Source: PALSA-1004 sp963804885 (lineage in GTDB: Bacteria; Pseudomonadota; Gammaproteobacteria; Burkholderiales; SG8-41). Taken from it: DNA of 64,000 nt. The stretch's first letter is position 1, and each line of letters begins with the position of its first letter. The stretch spans positions 575,907 through 639,906 of the forward strand of contig CAWDSF010000006.1 in the NCBI GenBank assembly GCA_963804885.1, in the 5' to 3' direction. The position numbers and the translations under genes were made by a program. Shown piece after piece: positions 38,136-48,697 of the stretch. Below the pieces are notes generated by a model, which was not told the origin of the DNA, made no database searches, and saw nothing but the letters and a program-made list of their open reading frames with translations.

Positions 38136-38530
38136 CCCGTTCTCCTTGGCACGTCGGTCGGTTTCGGACCGATCGTCGTGCGTGTTGCCGTTCCCGCGGT
38201 GCGCGGGCGCTACAACGCATCTCTGCCGAACAATAAGCGGCGTCGATGCGGCGGGCCATCGGGAATGCTCGATGATCTTCGTAGGGCGACCTCGATCGGT
38301 CGACACCGGAAACCCCATTTGAGATTGGGGCGAGCCGTCGCTATCCGGGCAAGCGCCACATCCGTTTTCGCAAACGAACGAATGCGTCAGGAGACAGTTA
38401 CGGCGGAGTCAAGAGCCCCCTACAGAATGCGTCGTACTTTCGCGATATCGTTGTGTTCAGCCAGACGTTCACATTTGTCGGCGCTGTGCCAAGCGTCAGG
38501 ACGTCGGAATCGCCACGCACACTAACAAAA
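38136..38530. promoter_or_regulatory. Divergent intergenic region
   Basis: About 395 bp between the divergent PQQ dehydrogenase operon and the sensor kinase at 38531; it must hold both promoters. No clear sigma-70 hexamers were identified. The kinase frame remains open upstream to a GTG at 38453. A short inverted repeat (CCCCAT...ATTGGGG) lies near 38313-38330. Confidence 0.35.
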
Positions 38531-39790
38531 ATGGTTTCCGGCATCGAATCGAAGACGGTCTCCCCCATTCCGCGTTCGGACCGCATCGTTGCCTTTGCAT
38601 CTGTTTTCGCGATCGTGCTCGCGGTGGCCGAAGTGGTCGTGGATCTCGGCACCTGGGTGGAACTCGACATCGCGACGATTTACGGGATCCCGCTCGTACT
38701 CGCAGCCTTCACCCGCAATCGGCGACTGCTGCGGGGACTGATGGCTGCGCTTACGCTCGCGACGTTCATCACCTATGCATTGCAAATACCGGTCGGCGCG
38801 TTCGAACTGCGCGAGGCATTGTTCGTCAACCGCGTACTCGATGCCGTGGCGCTGCTGCTCACCGCGGGCTTGCTCCACGTGTGGATGGTGTCGCTGGATA
38901 TCCGGGAAGCGCAGGCGCATTTGCTCCAGGAGCAAAACCGCAAGCTCGACGTCGCCAATGACTTGCTTATCGCCCGCGAATCGCAGATCGTCCGTCAGAA
39001 CGAGGAGCTGATTCGCCGTCGACTCGAGGCCGAGGACGCAAGTGGTCGCAAGACACGCCTCCTCAACGCTGTCTCGCATGACATACGCAATCCGGTGAAC
39101 ACCATCAACCTCATGGCCGAGGTGATTCGCCGCACCGCGGAGGACCCGGCGCTCGTTACACAGATCCCCCAGATGGCGAGGCGCCTGCAGTCCAATGCCC
39201 GATCACTGGTCGCTCTCGTATCGGAAGTACTCGACACTGCACACCTTGATTCCGGCCTCCTGCAGCGTCGCGACAGTACATTCTCGCTCAACGAGTTCAT
39301 CGATACGACGTGCCGCGACCTCGCGCCCCTCGCCGACGCAAAGTTGCTGCGTCTGGATGCCGACATGCCCGAAGAAACCATTTGCGTCCGGACCGACCGG
39401 ATCAAGCTCGACCGCATCATCACCAATCTGGTGACGAACGCGATCAAGTTCACGACCAAAGGCAGCGTGACCATAAGCGCGGACACCGTCGACGGCGCCG
39501 GCCTGATCCGCATTCGCGACACCGGTATCGGCATCGCGGAAACCGAGCTCGAGCGCATTTTCGGCGAGTTCGCTCAGCTCGATATCGCGGTTGGAGAACG
39601 GGACCGCGGATGGGGTCTGGGCCTTGCCATTTGCCGCCGGCTTGCGAACTTCATCGGCGCCACCATCGCCGTCGAAAGCAAGGTGGACGTCGGCACCGTT
39701 TTCACCGTTCGGCTGCCACCGGAATGCGTCGTGGACATCGCACCCGCCGCGCCTTCCGGTGGTTCATCGGCGGTTGCGTCGCGTAACTGA
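38531..39790 (+). CDS. Membrane sensor histidine kinase (HisKA class)
   Basis: About 419 residues. The N-terminal membrane domain has four to five helices (IVAFASVFAIVLAVAEVVVD, WVELDIATIYGIPLVLAAFT, LMAALTLATFITYALQI, ALLLTAGLLHVWMVSLDI), then a coiled coil (LLQEQNRKLDVANDLLIARE), a HisKA phosphoacceptor (LNAVSHDIRNPVNTINLMAE) and a HATPase domain (NLVTNAIKFTTKG, IRDTGIGIAETELERIF, RGWGLGLAICRRLA). The membrane domain is clearly related to that of the kinase at 58214-59431, which has a different catalytic core. No adjacent response regulator. Starts at ATG 38531; GTG 38453 is possible. Confidence 0.85.
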   Translation: MVSGIESKTVSPIPRSDRIVAFASVFAIVLAVAEVVVDLGTWVELDIATIYGIPLVLAAFTRNRRLLRGLMAALTLATFITYALQIPVGAFELREALFVNRVLDAVALLLTAGLLHVWMVSLDIREAQAHLLQEQNRKLDVANDLLIARESQIVRQNEELIRRRLEAEDASGRKTRLLNAVSHDIRNPVNTINLMAEVIRRTAEDPALVTQIPQMARRLQSNARSLVALVSEVLDTAHLDSGLLQRRDSTFSLNEFIDTTCRDLAPLADAKLLRLDADMPEETICVRTDRIKLDRIITNLVTNAIKFTTKGSVTISADTVDGAGLIRIRDTGIGIAETELERIFGEFAQLDIAVGERDRGWGLGLAICRRLANFIGATIAVESKVDVGTVFTVRLPPECVVDIAPAAPSGGSSAVASRN

Positions 39791-40316
39791 TTGCCGTCGC
39801 GTTCGGCGCGGAATACGCATGTACGACAGTTGGAGCTGTACCGGTATATTTCTGCCTCGCGTCATTACGGTCAACGACTCACGGCATGGAGCATTTGTTC
39901 CTGAATTCCGTACAGCACTTGTCAAGATTTCCGGACAAGCGGACATCGATTGCTTTGTTATAACGTGGTCTGTTGCCGACAGACCGGGCCACGCCCTCAC
40001 GAGTGCGCCCGCGCGCTGGTGCACATGGTCGCGACCACGTCCTTTCGGCCGTCGTGGCTGGGGTATCGGCGAGATGCAGGTGCATTCCTCTTCTAAACCG
40101 GCAAGTGGAACAATATCGAACGCTGGCTGTTTTCCTTCATTTGCATGAACCGCCGTGGGCAAGGCGTTCAATCCGCTATCAAGTCATCGTCGACTTTGAT
40201 CGCGACCACCATCCCCCGTACTCGAGGTGTGCGCCGCACTCGATTGCAAAACGTATCCGGCGGGTACCAGGGGTAGCGTTGCCGAAGCGCGCGGGAGTGT
40301 CGGGAGGATGGCCACC
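39791..40316. other. Intergenic region with a molybdenum-hydroxylase gene remnant
   Basis: About 525 bp with no convincing gene. Bases 40019-40060 match 6315-6356 of the Mo-hydroxylase large subunit at 38 of 42 positions and encode TTSFRPSWL where the enzyme has TTPFRPSWL, so the stretch probably contains the debris of a related gene. The distal part carries the promoter and GGGAGG site of the Crp/Fnr regulator. Confidence 0.4.
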
Positions 40317-41033
40317 GTGAACAAGCTGACCGTACTGGCGATGTTCGACTTCTACAGGGACGCACCCGCCGGCATCCAGACGAAGATTGCCGAGGCGTCC
40401 GCCTACGCGAAACTCTTTCCCGGGACGGTTGCCTTCCTGGAAGGCCGACCCTGCCAGCACCTCGTGGCAGTCGGCGCCGGGACGATCAACACCTTCAAGA
40501 TCGCCGACAGCGGCCGCGAGATCGTCTTGTTCCGTGTCGGTGACGGGCGGATGAGCCCCGTCAACATCACGTCGACCCTGTTCGACAAACCCGCGATCGC
40601 AAGCGCTCGGGTAGTCACTCCGACAGAGGCCGTACTCATCCCCAGCTCGATCGTGCGCGCGTGGGTCGCCGCGAGCGACCCGATCCGCACCTCGTTGATG
40701 GAAACCATGGCGACGGGTCTCACAGAGCTTACGAACCTGGTCGAGGTGGTCGCATTTCAGACGATCGGCAGCCGACTGACCGACCTTCTGCTACGCCACT
40801 TTGACAAACGACACGTGATCTCCGTGACGCACGAGGAAATCGCTGCCGAGCTCGGCACGGCACGGGAGGTCGTAAGTCGACTTCTCAAGCGCTACGAGCG
40901 AGCGGGCGCGATCCTTATCTCCCGAAGCCATCTCGAGCTGATAGACGCAGCGATGCTCCGCCATTCAGCCTTTTTGCTGGAGAACGTGGACCGTTACGCT
41001 AGGTTCGCTAGGTCGCGGTCGACCACCTGCTAG
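40317..41033 (+). CDS. Crp/Fnr-family transcriptional regulator
   Basis: About 238 residues: a cyclic-nucleotide-binding-like beta-barrel (FPGTVAFLEGRPCQHLVAVG, GREIVLFRVGDGRMSPVN) and a C-terminal HTH_Crp domain (VTHEEIAAELGTAREVVSRL, KRYERAGAILISRSHLEL). It lacks the N-terminal cysteine cluster of Fnr, so it is not an Fe-S oxygen sensor; haem or nitrogen-oxide sensing (Dnr-like) is possible but unproven. GTG at 40317 is preferred because GGGAGG lies nine bases before it; ATG 40308 would overlap that site. The secreted sulfurtransferase follows. Confidence 0.85.
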   Translation: MNKLTVLAMFDFYRDAPAGIQTKIAEASAYAKLFPGTVAFLEGRPCQHLVAVGAGTINTFKIADSGREIVLFRVGDGRMSPVNITSTLFDKPAIASARVVTPTEAVLIPSSIVRAWVAASDPIRTSLMETMATGLTELTNLVEVVAFQTIGSRLTDLLLRHFDKRHVISVTHEEIAAELGTAREVVSRLLKRYERAGAILISRSHLELIDAAMLRHSAFLLENVDRYARFARSRSTTC

Positions 41034-41168
41034 CAGCGCCTAGCCGTGATGCTTCAATACGTCGTCTGTCCGTCCGGACGGAGTCCGAGAGACCGGTGCG
41101 ATCCAGCGGCAGGCGAGACATAGTCGCCGGTGAAAAGCTCCTAGCATTCTCCTGGCATGGGAAGAGCC

Positions 41169-42121
41169 ATGACAAGCGCCACCGATCGCCATTTCATTCT
41201 CATTTCGTTCCTGCTCGGGCTTCTTGCTGCGCCGGCATCGATGTTCGCTGCGACCGTCACGAAACAGACTGCCGAGCGGCGCGGCCGGCTCGGGCTGCCA
41301 CGCTCACGGAAAGCGGCTACGCCCACGCCGACTGGCTGGCCGACGCTACCTGGCTGCAAGCGCACCTGAACGATTCGAATGTGAAGGTGATCGCCCTGAC
41401 GGAGAACTCGGAATTCAAGCGCGGTCACATCCCCGGCGCGGCGCAGATTAACTGGACCGAGCTCGGCCTCGCCGACACATCGGATCCATCAATCATCCAT
41501 TGGCAGGCGGACATCGAGCAAGCGCTTACCCACTTGGGTATCTCGCGGTCCGACACCGTAATCATCTACGATGACGGCACTCTCTACGGCCCTCGCCTGT
41601 GGTGGATCCTGGACCAGCTCGGCCATCAGGACAAGCGCATCCTGAACGGTGGACTCATCGCCTGGACGAATGCCGGCGGCAAGATCGGAAAGGGAGCATC
41701 CACGGTCAGCGCTGCCACCAAACCCTACAAGGGCGCGCCCAACGCCGCCGCGCTCGCCACCCTCGACGAGGTGAAAGCGTCCCTCGACGATCCGAACGTC
41801 GTCCTGGTCGATGCCCGTACGCCCGCGGAATATGCCAAGGGGCACATCCCCGGCGCAATCAACGTCCCCTTCATCGACAATGCAGTCGCCGCCAGACCCA
41901 AAGTCTGGAAGTCTGCCCAAGACCTCCGCGCCATGTACGAAGCCGCCGGCGTCACTCCCGACAAGACCGTCATACCTTATTGCTCGACCGGCGTTCGCTC
42001 TGCCGCCACCTACTTCACTCTGACGCTACTCGGCTACCCGCACGTCTCTCTTTACACCGGTTCCTGGGACGAGTGGAGCAAGCACCCGGAGCTGCGGACT
42101 TCGATCGGGAAGCAACCGTAA
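41169..42121 (+). CDS. Secreted tandem-rhodanese sulfurtransferase (one frameshift)
   Basis: A thiosulfate/3-mercaptopyruvate sulfurtransferase with a signal peptide (HFILISFLLGLLAAPASMFA) and two rhodanese domains: an inactive first (TENSEFKRGHIPGAAQINWT) and a catalytic second with the persulfide cysteine in VIPYCSTGVRSAATYFTL, preceded by VDARTPAEYAKGHIPGAINV. The start at 41169 has GGAAGAG upstream. An indel near 41285 breaks the frame just after the signal peptide. Acts in the periplasm, moving sulfane sulfur to cyanide or thiols. Confidence 0.85.
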
Positions 42122-42233
42122 TGCATCGCAGTCTCAGCATACCCGCGCATTCGAGTATCACCCGCTCCTCGGGTTGGACCAACTGAAATCGAGGCTCGCT
42201 TGTGTGCCTGCAGTCACTGACGTGCAAGGGCTC

Positions 42234-42289
42234 GGTCGCCTACGATGCGATGCAAAGTATCTCCAGGGGTCGCGGCGGTGTAGGCGACC
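42234..42289. other. 10-bp perfect inverted repeat in intergenic region
   Basis: GGTCGCCTAC at 42234-42243 and GTAGGCGACC at 42280-42289, with 36 bases between, between the sulfurtransferase and the di-haem cytochrome gene. No T-run follows. Could be an operator or a long stem-loop. Confidence 0.3.
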
Positions 42290-42356
42290 CCGGCCCATCC
42301 GATATTGGCGATTGCCAAGCGAGGGTCCAAATCGATAACGGAAAGGCGAGTGTCAA

Positions 42357-43768
42357 ATGAAGCCGATGAGAGGGTCGTCATCAAGAGTGACGGTTGTTGC
42401 GATCACGGGCGTAGCGGTCACGGCGCTTGCCACTGCATTGGCCGCGTTCTCCTTATCGAATCCCGACGATAAACCCGGCGCCTGCGAGTCGCAGTCGGTC
42501 GACGCGCCTGGCCAAGGGTGCGCGAAGGCGCTGGTCCGGCTGTTCGAGCAGGGCAAGGAGATCTTCCGCTTCGACACCTTCGGCGACGAGGACTACTGGG
42601 GCGGCAAGCTCCAGCTGCACAAGGCGATCGAGGGCGCCGCTCTCGGAGGCGTCGGTCCCGGTGTCAGCCCGAAGACGGCCCTCACCGTCGCCGGCCTGAA
42701 GGTCGACGTCGATGCCCTCCCGGGGAACCTCCAGGCGAAGCTCAAGCACGGCAAGGTCGACCTCGACAGTCCTGCGACGACGCTCGCGCTCCTGGAGCTG
42801 AACGCGGTCGTCGGCGTCAAGGGCGTCTTCGACAAGGGTGGCTCGCTCAGCTCGATCGGCATCACCTGCGCCCTCTGCCATTCGACCGTCGACGACTCGT
42901 TCGCCCCGGGAATCGGCAAGCGGCTGGACGGCTGGCCGAACCAGGATCTGAACGTCGGCCTGATCGTCTCGCTCGCGCCCAACCTGGCGCCGATGGCCGA
43001 CCAGGTCCTCGGGGCCAGCGACCCAGCGACGATCGACACGCTCAAGAAGGTGCTCCTGAGCTGGGGCCCCGGCTTCTACGACGCCGAGGTCAACATCGAC
43101 GCCATCGGCTTCCGACCGGACGGCAAGTCGGCCGCGGTCCGGATCCCGGCCGCCTACGGCCATCTCGGCGAGGATCTCCACACGTGGACGGGCGGCTTCG
43201 GCAACGTCACCTACTGGAACGCCTACGTCGCGAACCTCCAGATGCACGGCAACGGCAACTTCAACGACGAGCGGTTCAACGATCCGGTCAAGTATCCCGG
43301 CGGCGGTCAGAGGCGGCTTTTTCAAGCTCCGCCACGACCCCGACCAGGTGACGTCGAAGCTGGCCCCGCTCCACTACTACCAGCTCTCGCTGAAGGCACC
43401 GAAGCCGCCTGCCGGGCAGCTTCGACCCCGCAGCGGCGAAACGTGGTGAGGCGGTCTTCAACGGCCAGGGCAAATGCTCGGAGTGCCACATGCCGCCGCT
43501 CTACACCGACGCCGGCTACAACGCGCACACGCCGGCCGAGATGTGCATCGACTCCTTCCAGGCCGACCGTGGGCCGACGGGGGCGATCGGCAGCACCATG
43601 GTTACGCCGCAGCTCAGCGGCCTCTGGGCGCGGTCGAAGCGCGGCTTCTTCCACGACGGCCGTTTCCCGACGCTCCTGGATGTGGCCAACCACTACAACG
43701 CCTGTTTCAACCTCGGTCTGTCGCCAGGTGAGAAGAGCGATCTGGTCGAGTTCCTCAAGAGCCGCTAG
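42357..43768 (+). CDS. Di-haem c-type cytochrome, exported (frameshifted)
   Basis: About 470 codons. Signal peptide or anchor VTVVAITGVAVTALATALAA; first haem site GITCALCHSTVDDSFAPGIG; second haem site CSECHMPPLYTDAGYNAHTP in the last third, with FFHDGRFPTLLDVANHYNAC at the end as in cytochrome-c-peroxidase-like proteins. Two indels (near 43312 and 43425) shift the frame; between them the correct reading is LRHDPDQVTSKLAPLHYY. Strong use of C-ending codons (GTC, CTC, ATC) sets it apart from neighbours and hints at transfer. Probably a periplasmic electron carrier or peroxidase. Confidence 0.75.
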
Positions 43769-43786
43769 GCGGGGGAGTTCGTTGAT

Positions 43787-43830
43787 GGCGGGAACGCTGC
43801 GCAGCGCGCTGCATCCGCAGCGTTCCCGCC
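43787..43830. terminator. Bidirectional terminator-like hairpin
   Basis: A perfect 15-bp stem: GGCGGGAACGCTGCG (43787-43801) and its complement (43816-43830), with a 14-base loop, exactly between the convergent cytochrome and thiolase genes. There is no long T-run. Confidence 0.65.
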
Positions 43831-43839
43831 TGATCCAGC

Positions 43840-45109
<1,270 letters not shown>

Positions 45110-45127
45110 CAGTCCCCCAATCCGGGA

Positions 45128-45835
45128 TTACCGTTGCCTCAGCGCTGCACGAAGCAGGGCGTTGTAGAAGTGCTCTGAGATCCCCGTCGGTCTGGCCAAC
45201 CCGAGCCGCGCCAGCAAGCCTCGTCACTCTCGGAGATGTTGCGGGTCAGGGCCCCTTGTAATGCGAGTCGAAAAAGGCGCCACGATGAGCCCGACGCTTC
45301 CTTCAGCGTCTGCAAAACGGGAATGAGGAGCTGCTCGGTTTCGGTAAAATCCGTTCCAAATGGAAAAGGTGGTAACAGTCCGCGTTCTCGAGTCGGGGCT
45401 AGCGCCCGTTCAATGCGGTCCGGGGTATTCTCACGGCAGGCGGACGGAATTTCAAAGCTTTTTGGAATCTTGCCGGCGTGTTTGGCATGCCTTAATAACT
45501 CAGGCTGAAAGCGGGAATCGGAGATCGAAAGCATTGCTCCGATCACTTCCTGATCGCTCTTTCCTCGAAGGTCGGCGACTCCATATTCCGAGACTACGAT
45601 GTCACGCAGATGTCGTGGAATCGTTTAGTGGCCATACGACCATCGAATGTTGGAGATCGTCTTTCCACCCGCTTCGCGGACGGACGCGAGGGTGATGACA
45701 GCCCGCGCGTCGTTCAGCGCGAATGCCTGGCTTACGAAGTTGTATTCGTCCGCCAACGCCGCTTTCGACGCGACCGTCGTCAAGCGCGTCCGAAACTACT
45801 TCGGTGACATTGATCGCGCATCAATCAGGCGTGCG
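45128..45835 (-). pseudogene. C-terminal fragment of acetyl-CoA hydrolase/transferase family gene
   Basis: This reading gives EYNFVSQAFALNDARAVITL, GGKTISNIRWSYGH then TAA, TIPRHLRDIVVSEYGVADLR, SDQEVIGAMLSISDSRFQPE, and, after one frameshift near 45205, LARLGLARPTGISEHFYNAL. This is the C-terminal third of an acetyl-CoA hydrolase/CoA-transferase-like enzyme; the N-terminal two thirds are gone and an in-frame TAA interrupts the rest where the family has a Thr codon. It lies upstream of the thiolase on the same strand, so an intact CoA-metabolism pair once existed here. Confidence 0.65.
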
Positions 45836-45937
45836 CGCTCCCCAATTTTGACCGGCCAACTGAGTTGAAAGCCAAGCCGAGCCGATGGTGGGCGCCCCCC
45901 GGTCGATCATCTTTCTCAGTCGCTCGCCCACCACGGC

Positions 45938-46894
45938 ATGCCGCCGACGCTCTTCGGATTCGTCCGGCGGGTGAGCGGCTGGAGCCAATTCCGGGTCTCG
46001 TGCCTGTCAGTCGCCGTTTTCGTTCTCACCACGGCGCCGCTCGAGATGCAGCGGCGGATTCTCAATGCCGCCGTCCTCGACGGCGACCTCACGCGGGTGC
46101 TCGTCCTCGCCGTCATCTATGCGAGCATCGTGCTGACCGAGGGGCTCGTCAAACTGCTGATGAACGTCTATCGCGGCTGGATCGGCGAAAAGGCCGTGCG
46201 CGTCCTGCGCCTGGCAGCCAGTGCGCTGGTCGACTCCATGCCGGAGCAGCGCGCGCGCGCTGGCATCCAGGGCGTAGAGATCTCGCTGATCCTTCCCGAG
46301 CCGGAGCCCATCGGCGGATTCGTCGGCGTGGTGGTCTCCGAACTCGTGCTGCAGGCCGGCACCCTGCTGAGCGCTTTCGCGTACATGTTCTACATGCAGC
46401 CCGTGCTGGCGCTTACGTGTCTGCTGATCTTTTCGCCGCAGTTCGTGTTCGTTCCCGTGATGCAAGCGGCGATCAACCGGAGAGTCCAGTCTCGCATCAA
46501 CGTCTTGCGTCAGGCCAGCGTCGGCGTACTCGTCTCGGGAGGCGGCGAAGCCGAAGTCGAAAGAGTACTCAGGCAAGAGCTGCGCTTCGCGGAAATCTTC
46601 TCGCTGAACCTCGGCGTCGTGAAGCTGAGATATTCGATGCATTTCCTGATGAACATCACGCACAATTTCGCCAAGGTGATCGTTCTCGGCGTCGGCGGAT
46701 GGTACGTGATCAACGGCGAAACGGAGGTAGGAACGGTGGTCGCGTTCGTCTCCGGTCTCAACAACGTGCATGACCCCTGGGGCGGTCTCGTGAACTGGTA
46801 CGAGGACATGATGGTGACTCGTGCCAGATACCGAACGTTCGTCGCCGCGATGGAGCAATTCGCGAAAGGCGAGGAACCGCTCGCCGTTGCATGA
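45938..46894 (+). CDS. ABC-exporter transmembrane domain without ATPase
   Basis: 318 residues resembling the membrane half of a type-IV ABC exporter: helices at VSCLSVAVFVLTTAPLEM, VLVLAVIYASIVLTEGLVKL, ELVLQAGTLLSAFAYMFYMQ, VLALTCLLIFSPQFVFVPVM and FAKVIVLGVGGWYVING, with an EVGTVVAFVSGLNNVHDPWG segment typical before the nucleotide-binding domain. The Walker A/B domain is absent: the protein stops with EQFAKGEEPLAVA and the next gene is antisense. Whether it pairs with an ATPase elsewhere or works alone is unknown. Intact frame. Confidence 0.65.
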   Translation: MPPTLFGFVRRVSGWSQFRVSCLSVAVFVLTTAPLEMQRRILNAAVLDGDLTRVLVLAVIYASIVLTEGLVKLLMNVYRGWIGEKAVRVLRLAASALVDSMPEQRARAGIQGVEISLILPEPEPIGGFVGVVVSELVLQAGTLLSAFAYMFYMQPVLALTCLLIFSPQFVFVPVMQAAINRRVQSRINVLRQASVGVLVSGGGEAEVERVLRQELRFAEIFSLNLGVVKLRYSMHFLMNITHNFAKVIVLGVGGWYVINGETEVGTVVAFVSGLNNVHDPWGGLVNWYEDMMVTRARYRTFVAAMEQFAKGEEPLAVA

Positions 46895-46927
46895 TCGCCG
46901 TCCGGTGGTCACACATGTGCGGATCGA

Positions 46928-48079
46928 TCAGAAGCGATACGTGGCTGCGATCCCGGTCTGCGTCGGCATGCGCCCGGGCGGGACGATAACCACTTCGCCT
47001 CCGGTCTTGAGAACGCGCTCGCCCAGATCGTCCAGCAGATCATCCGCTTCGGGATTTGCAAGATCGTCCAGCGTGATCGCGCCGGTGGTCGCATCCATCG
47101 TACCGGGGATCTGGCGGTCGGCCTCGATCAGCAGCGTCGCGATCCGACCGGCTATGGCGGCTTTGGCGGCTTGCGAGACGTCATCAGTCCCAAGACCCTT
47201 GGATGTTGCCGTCCCGTAGGCTTCCACCAGGTGGCGCAGCCGTTCCAGATAGTACGGCTGGATGAGCTGCCACGCGCGCTCGCGTAGTGCGTCGAGCGAC
47301 AAGTCGTCCGGGTAGATGTCGATTGCCTCCGGCGCAAGCAACGGGTTGTGGCTCACCGCTCGGAACAGGTGATGGTGCTCAGGCAAGGCCGCCAGCAGCA
47401 AGGGCAACCCCGAGGGGTGCGAATGATGATCCATGACCGCGCGATCGACCGCACGGAAGAAGCGCTCGGTATCATGGTCCGTCGCATTCTCCTTCACGTT
47501 CGTACCATGGCGTGTCGTCGAAGCGGGTGTCGCCGTCGCGCCATAGGCGCGGATCGTGCGCTCGGGTTCGCCGGATTCGTGAACCACGACGTCAGCGATG
47601 GTGCGCGGAACCCCCGGGGCCGGCTCGACCTCGTCCAGCGCGTCGCGATTACCCTCGAACAAACGCATCGCGTGTCGATTCAGCCCGAGGATCTGGTAGC
47701 GATCGGACGACTGCAGGATGCGCAACAACGGCTTGATGTGGAATGTGTCGGCCACGATCGCCAACTCGATAACCGGCCGCTGCAGCCGGTAGACTTTGAA
47801 CAGGTCGGACGTCGCCAGCACGGCGAGCCCGTCGAGCACGTGGTTCCAGAAATCGCGGGTGCCGGCCAGGGTGTGGAACGGTGCCAGCAGCGGCCTGATG
47901 TCCCGCTCCGGATACCGGTGTCGCAACGACGCCTCCAGCGTCTTGACGAGGTTACGAAAGCGGATCGGATCCTGCTGATTGTCCGGATGCAGCCGATGCG
48001 TCGGCTGGTAGAGCGAGAGGCACGGCGGTTCGTGCGCGGCCAGCAGCACGGTCGAATAATCGCGCTCGAGTGCGTCCAT
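46928..48079 (-). CDS. baeRF-family protein (bacterial archaeo-eukaryotic release-factor-like)
   Basis: 383 residues matching my recollection of baeRF family 3: an N-terminal LYQPTHRLHPDNQQDPIRFR segment, VLATSDLFKVYRLQRPVIEL, a central HSHPSGLPLLLAALPEHHHL, NPLLAPEAIDIYPDDL and a C-terminal LLDDLGERVLKTGGEVVIVP. The family shares the eRF1/pelota middle fold and is predicted to act on ribosomes or peptidyl-tRNA; no function is established. Cytoplasmic; the start at 48079 has AAAGGA upstream. It fits with the HPF-like and DksA-like genes as a translation-stress component. Confidence 0.7.
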   Translation of the reverse strand: MDALERDYSTVLLAAHEPPCLSLYQPTHRLHPDNQQDPIRFRNLVKTLEASLRHRYPERDIRPLLAPFHTLAGTRDFWNHVLDGLAVLATSDLFKVYRLQRPVIELAIVADTFHIKPLLRILQSSDRYQILGLNRHAMRLFEGNRDALDEVEPAPGVPRTIADVVVHESGEPERTIRAYGATATPASTTRHGTNVKENATDHDTERFFRAVDRAVMDHHSHPSGLPLLLAALPEHHHLFRAVSHNPLLAPEAIDIYPDDLSLDALRERAWQLIQPYYLERLRHLVEAYGTATSKGLGTDDVSQAAKAAIAGRIATLLIEADRQIPGTMDATTGAITLDDLANPEADDLLDDLGERVLKTGGEVVIVPPGRMPTQTGIAATYRF

Positions 48080-48247
48080 GGTAACTATCCTTTGATCGTT
48101 CGACTACCCGCCGCCGATCAGCGAGTGCAGTGGCCTGACATCACGGTTGGAGTATTTCTGTCGCAATGATTTCTTCCGGTCGTTCCATCCATCAGCTTCC
48201 ATGCGGATTCTATCGGAACAGGCGCGTCATGGCGGCGTGCCGGGCCT

Positions 48248-48655
48248 ATGGCTGAGGCACGTTCGCGGTTGACCCTGACAAGGAACTGGCTGCTGCTGGC
48301 GGGCGATGCGTCACCCGATGCGGCAGTCACGGCAGTCCTGATCGTGCTTTCAGCGCTCGCAATGGGTGTCCAGAGCGCAGCGATTCATCGTCTGGAAGTC
48401 TCCGGCATAGCGACCACCTATATCACCGGTACGCTGACCAATCTGGTGTCGCGCCTGATGGGACGGGCGAATCGCAAGAGCAAGCCCGTCTTCAAGCACG
48501 CCGCGCTGCTGGCGGCCGTCCGGATCGTATACCTTGGCGGGGCGGTGGCGGCTGCCGTGATCCTGCATTTGCACTCGCCGCTTGCGCGGATGTTGCCCGC
48601 GGCGCTGATCCTGCTGATGGTCATCATCGCGGCAGCCGCTTTTCGGCCGCGATAG
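48248..48655 (+). CDS. DUF1275 (YoaK-like) membrane protein, N-terminally truncated
   Basis: 135 residues with four helices; LIVLSALAMGVQSAAIHRLE and SGIATTYITGTLTNLVSRLM are the conserved second half of DUF1275 proteins, normally about 230 residues. The first half (three helices) is missing upstream, where an unrelated LTLTRNWLLLAGDASPD begins at 48248. May be translated but is probably a remnant. DUF1275 function is unknown. Confidence 0.6.
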   Translation: MAEARSRLTLTRNWLLLAGDASPDAAVTAVLIVLSALAMGVQSAAIHRLEVSGIATTYITGTLTNLVSRLMGRANRKSKPVFKHAALLAAVRIVYLGGAVAAAVILHLHSPLARMLPAALILLMVIIAAAAFRPR

Positions 48656-48697
48656 ATGAAGATCTGCAACGTGCGGCTCCCGTGCAGCGCGCGCACG

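Noticed and set aside
36318..38525. A 735-codon plus-strand open frame antisense to the PQQ dehydrogenase
   Set aside because: Low-complexity Arg/Val/Glu-rich translation mirroring the real gene; no family resemblance. A typical shadow of a high-GC gene.
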